Below are positions 60,280-64,000 of a DNA stretch of 64,000 nucleotides, piece after piece. Positions within the stretch are counted from its first letter, which is position 1. Each line of letters starts with the position of its first letter. A program made the position numbers and the translations under genes. The notes beneath the pieces were generated by a model, which saw nothing but the letters and a program-made list of their open reading frames with translations, made no database searches and was not told the DNA's origin. The stretch is from Glycomyces sambucus (GTDB taxonomy: Bacteria > Actinomycetota > Actinomycetes > Mycobacteriales > Micromonosporaceae), in contig NZ_FNGF01000007.1 of NCBI RefSeq assembly GCF_900102815.1, positions 248,001 through 312,000 of the forward strand, written 5' to 3'.

Positions 60280-60798
60280 ATGCCCAACAAGACGATCTAC
60301 GTCTCCGACAGCGACCTGCCGATCTACAACCGGGCGCAGGAGCTCGCGGGAGGCAACCTCTCGAAGGCCATCTCGATGGCGCTCCGGCGCTACGTCGACG
60401 CCGAGGAGGGGCGCCTGGAGGGCTACAAGGAGATCACCGTCCACGTCGGCCCGGGCACCGGCCGCAACCGCCAGCGCCAGCGCTTCACCGGCGTCAAGCT
60501 CGGCGAATGGGTCTGGTCGAACGAGAAGAAGGCCGAGATCTACCGGGTCTACCGGGCGCGGTCGGGCAAGTTCGTCGTGCACGTCGAGAAGACGCCCGAC
60601 TACGTCCACACCGCGCAGGAGACGGGCCTGAAGAAGCTCCTCGGCATCGGCGAGCAGGTGTTCGCCTCCAACACCGGGGACTCCACCCTCGAGGTGGTCG
60701 ACACCCTCGACGAGTTGAAGTCGAAGATCCCGGAGGCCCTGTACGAGATGGTCGCCGCCACCGCGGAGGCGCCGCCCGTGCTGGACCTCGACATCTGA
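60280..60798 (+). CDS. EXLDI-family protein with ribbon-helix-helix-like N-terminus
   Basis: The 172-residue protein ends APPVLDLDI, the mark of the EXLDI family that neighbours DrrAB-type exporters. The N-terminus, NKTIYVSDSDLPIYNRAQELAGGNLSKAISMALRRYVD, looks like a ribbon-helix-helix DNA-binding fold: strand, helix, turn, helix. It may be the repressor that binds the palindrome in front of its own gene. ATG 60280 is the only possible start because an in-frame TAA lies at 60268. The best-placed ATG relative to the GGAAGGAGG is at 60272, in a different frame. Confidence 0.8.
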   Translation: MPNKTIYVSDSDLPIYNRAQELAGGNLSKAISMALRRYVDAEEGRLEGYKEITVHVGPGTGRNRQRQRFTGVKLGEWVWSNEKKAEIYRVYRARSGKFVVHVEKTPDYVHTAQETGLKKLLGIGEQVFASNTGDSTLEVVDTLDELKSKIPEALYEMVAATAEAPPVLDLDI

Positions 60799-61135
60799 GC
60801 GGCATGAACCGCTAAGCACCGCAAGGCTCCCGGGCCCGCAGGCCCGATTCCGAACTCGTACCGGTCGGGGCGGAGCCCTGCCCTCCGACCGTCCACATTA
60901 GACATTCATTGGAACTTGGGACTCGGCCAGACATGAGACTGCGAATCGGACCCGTGCCCGACCTCGGGATGCTCCTCACCCTCTACCCGCCGCCCGCCGC
61001 GCTGACAGCGCCCGACGACGCCCGTCAGGGCGGTGTCAGCACCGTGTCAGCGGCGGCCGCCACAGTACTGACATGCCCGGAGCGCAGCGCCGCACCGGAA
61101 CCGGAACACCAGGAAGACCCCCGAAAGAAGGAATC
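60799..61135. other. Intergenic region before the ABC exporter genes
   Basis: No gene is seen. Four TGTCAG motifs occur in both orientations (61002-61007 and 61068-61073 reversed, 61034-61039 and 61045-61050 direct, the last pair 11 bp apart). GAAGGA before ATG 61136 is the ribosome binding site. The short frame at 60909-61139 is not supported. Confidence 0.55.
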
Positions 61136-62074
<939 letters not shown>

Positions 62075-62136
62075 GCACCGCACTCCTCCACCGCACTCCT
62101 CCGCCCGAACCCGAAGCGCCAGAAAGAAGTACGACG

Positions 62137-62922
62137 ATGAGCTCCCTTGCCTACACCTTCTCCGACACCGGCACCATGCTGCGCCGCCAGCTCAAGCACA
62201 TGCTCCGCTACCCGTCCCTGACGATCATGCTCGTGGGCATGCCCGTGGTCCTGCTCCTGCTGTTCGTCTACGTCTTCGGCGGGACCCTCGGCAACGGCCT
62301 CGGCGGCGTGTCCGGCGGCCGCGACGCCTACCTGTTCTACGTGACGCCCGGCATCCTGATCTCCTCGATCGCCGCCGTCGTCCAGGGCACCGCGATCGGC
62401 GTCGCCATGGACATGACCGAAGGCATCATCGACCGGTTCCGCACCATGAAGATCGCCCGGGTCTCCGTCCTCACCGGACACGTCCTCGGCTCCATGATCC
62501 AGGTCTTCCTCTGCACCGCCGCGGTCCTCGGCGTCGCCGTCGCCATCGGCTACCGCCCCGAGGCGTCCGGCCTCGACTGGCTCGCCCTGGTCGGCGTCAT
62601 CGCCCTCATCGCCTTCGGCCTGATCTGGCTCACCGTCGCCCTGGGCATCTCCGCCGACTCGGTCGAGACCGCCTCGAACACGCCGATGTTCCTGATCCTG
62701 CTGCCGTTCCTCGGCTCGGGCTTCGTGCCGACCGACTCGATGCCGACCGCGGTCCGCTACTTCGCCGAGTACCAGCCCTTCACCCCGTTCATCGAGGTCA
62801 CCCGCAGCCTCCTCTCCGGCACCGCCGTCGAGGGCAAGGAACTGGCCCTGACGATCGCCTGGTCGCTGGCGCTGGCCCTCCTGGGCTACGTCATCGCCAA
62901 GAAGAAGTTCAACAAGCGCTAG
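62137..62922 (+). CDS. ABC-2-type permease (DrrB-like)
   Basis: The 261-residue permease has an N-terminal amphipathic stretch (DTGTMLRRQLKHMLRYPSLT) and about six membrane segments, with YVTPGILISSIAAVVQGTAIGVAMDMTEGIIDRFRTMKI, the DrrB-type pattern. ATG 62137 is used because AGAAAGAAG lies before it, as for the partner gene. An alternative GTG at 62071 overlaps the ATPase stop (GTGA) and would add 22 Pro-rich residues. A strong terminator follows. Confidence 0.88.
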   Translation: MSSLAYTFSDTGTMLRRQLKHMLRYPSLTIMLVGMPVVLLLLFVYVFGGTLGNGLGGVSGGRDAYLFYVTPGILISSIAAVVQGTAIGVAMDMTEGIIDRFRTMKIARVSVLTGHVLGSMIQVFLCTAAVLGVAVAIGYRPEASGLDWLALVGVIALIAFGLIWLTVALGISADSVETASNTPMFLILLPFLGSGFVPTDSMPTAVRYFAEYQPFTPFIEVTRSLLSGTAVEGKELALTIAWSLALALLGYVIAKKKFNKR

Positions 62923-62961
62923 AGCGCTTGGCAACACCGAGAACCAGGAAGCACACCCCGA

Positions 62962-62995
62962 TCACGGGCGGACCGCAACGGCGGTCCGCCCGTGA
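62962..62995. terminator. Hairpin terminator after the ABC exporter operon
   Basis: A perfect 15-bp stem (62962-62976 with 62981-62995) with loop AACG lies between convergent genes. Confidence 0.8.
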
Positions 62996-63022
62996 CTCGT
63001 ATGCGGGCGAAGGGATCAGGTC

Positions 63023-64000
63023 TCACAGCGAGCGGGGACGGGGGAACCGCGCGCAGTCCGGGTCCTTGGCCGACCAGCCCGGGAACTCCTTGAGCCACCG
63101 CTCGGCCTTGAACTTCAGGTAGGGCCAGGCCATCGGCTCCAGGTCGGTGGCCGAGGCGGTCCAGCGCAGGAACGGGATGAACAGGTCCCGCACCGCCTCC
63201 ACCACCGGGTCGTCGGGCTCGTACTTCGCCGGCAGCCACCGCTCCAGGAACACGTACGCCCGGGTCGGACTCACCTTGGGGCCGTTGATCCCGTGGAACC
63301 AGCACAGCTCCCGGATCGCCTCGAAGTGCCTGGCCTCCAGCAGGAGCTGCCCGAGCATGTGGTTGAGGAAGCCCGACGCGAACAGCGACAGCTCGTCGTC
63401 GGACGGCTGGCGGACCTCCTGGGGCTCGATGCGCGGGAACCGCCGCAGGCGGGCCCGCCACAGCTCGCGCAGCATGAGGAACCGCGGCGCCAGGCGCCGC
63501 GCGTCGCCCTCCACGCAGAAGATGTCCCAGTCGTCCAGGGACCGCCTCGTGCCCGTGTACAGCTCCGCGGGATCGGCCTCGACCGGCACGAACAGCCGGT
63601 CGAGGCTCTTGGCGTTGCGGGTCCGGTGCAGCTCCAGCAGCCGGTCCAGGTCGCCGGTCGCGTCGCAGTCGACGACCATGTCGAAGTGGTACTCCGAGTA
63701 GTCGACCGTGTAGGACAGGGCCTGGTCGCCGCTGGGGGCGTGGAACGAGGCGAAGAAGGTGAGCTGGTCGCCGTACACGTCGCCGGCCTTCCAGCACTCC
63801 CCCGGCTTCATCTCCTCGCCGTGCCACGACGGCGGCGGGACCCCAAGCCGCCCAAGGCGCTCAAGGGCCTTCGCGGCGGCGCGGCGCCCCCCGGGGGCGT
63901 CGGCCAGCTCGGTCATCGCCGCGAGCATCGCGGCCGAGAACGGCTCCGGGCGGCCGAGGTAGTACTGGACGAAGACCATCTCCAGCTCCGCCAGCGACAC
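63023..64000 (-). CDS. Protein of unknown function, N-terminus possibly beyond the right edge
   Basis: At least 325 residues are encoded, with the stop at 63023. The sequence is soluble and helix-rich (LRELWRARLRRFPRIEPQEV, FLNHMLGQLLLEARHFEAIRELCWFHGIN) with several Trp residues. No catalytic motif or known domain is recognised. The frame is open at the window edge; the GTG at 64000 might be the start or an internal codon. Confidence 0.65.
   Translation of the reverse strand: MSLAELEMVFVQYYLGRPEPFSAAMLAAMTELADAPGGRRAAAKALERLGRLGVPPPSWHGEEMKPGECWKAGDVYGDQLTFFASFHAPSGDQALSYTVDYSEYHFDMVVDCDATGDLDRLLELHRTRNAKSLDRLFVPVEADPAELYTGTRRSLDDWDIFCVEGDARRLAPRFLMLRELWRARLRRFPRIEPQEVRQPSDDELSLFASGFLNHMLGQLLLEARHFEAIRELCWFHGINGPKVSPTRAYVFLERWLPAKYEPDDPVVEAVRDLFIPFLRWTASATDLEPMAWPYLKFKAERWLKEFPGWSAKDPDCARFPRPRSL

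Noticed and set aside
60272..60631. Frame from ATG 60272 with the best-placed Shine-Dalgarno
   Set aside because: It encodes a Ser/Arg/Thr-rich peptide typical of an off-frame read, while the 60280 frame gives the EXLDI protein. The spacing oddity is kept as a finding.

Overview
The window is a contiguous stretch of chromosome from a high-GC actinomycete. The evidence is mycothiol deacetylase (mshB), ergothioneine methyltransferase (egtD), the mec-cysO-cysM cysteine operon of the M. tuberculosis type, a HelD/HelR-type RNA polymerase ATPase, an acyl-CoA carboxylase epsilon subunit, an EXLDI-family protein and strong third-codon GC bias. No integrase, IS element, phage gene or CRISPR array is visible, so it reads as core or near-core chromosome. 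The genus cannot be fixed from the sequence alone. A member of Glycomycetaceae, Micromonosporales or a Streptomyces relative is plausible.

Layout. 1-3.0 kb: partial M48 metalloprotease, tRNA-Arg(TCT), MgtC-like membrane protein, mshB. 3.2-6.7 kb: succinate dehydrogenase operon (anchor, flavoprotein, Fe-S). 6.8-9.0 kb: ohr/ohrR peroxide module and a TetR regulator divergent from a small membrane protein. 9.2-11.6 kb: ychF, a pterin-dehydratase-like protein, a Nudix hydrolase. 11.7-15.2 kb: D-amino acid catabolism (PLP deaminase, RidA, N-acyl-D-amino-acid deacylase). 15.2-16.7 kb: MerR regulator and Old Yellow Enzyme. 16.8-21.4 kb: a large secreted subtilase and a Gly-rich membrane protein. 21.4-27.5 kb: rmuC, ispH, xseAB, DUF4245, PfkB kinase. 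27.6-31.2 kb: egtD, phosphatase, lysoplasmalogenase and small unknowns. 31.3-35.4 kb: HelD/HelR, GNAT, DUF2306 with MerR. 35.8-38 kb: amidohydrolase and GntR. 37.8-42.3 kb: carboxylase cluster (accD, NYN protein, accE, maf) divergent from birA. 42.3-49.1 kb: HTH regulator, PH protein, GtrA, a very large membrane-tethered ECF sigma factor, a SepX/GlpR-like protein, trmB. 49.1-54.7 kb: dgt, DUF3352, MBL hydrolase, murI. 55-60 kb: unknown protein, mec-cysO-cysM, pncB, spo0M. 60.2-62.9 kb: EXLDI protein and a DrrAB-type ABC exporter. 63.0 kb to the end: a partial unknown.

Three themes stand out. (1) Thiol and redox biology recurs: mshB, egtD, mec-cysO-cysM, ohr/ohrR and an Old Yellow Enzyme. (2) About twenty genes carry a TANNNT -10 hexamer ending 6-7 nt before the start codon, the signature of leaderless transcripts. 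This fixes many start codons and places several operators directly over the promoters. (3) Intergenic DNA is unusually rich in repeats: a tandem array of large hairpins, a pair of inverted dispersed elements, three copies of a 60-70 bp element around one unknown gene, 16 perfect hexamers, and 12- and 14-bp minisatellites.

The most distinctive protein is the 835-residue product at 44.6-47.1 kb. It joins an ECF sigma factor, a ZAS-type anti-sigma zinc finger, membrane segments, an acidic Pro-rich linker and a Cys-containing extracellular domain of about 430 residues in one chain.
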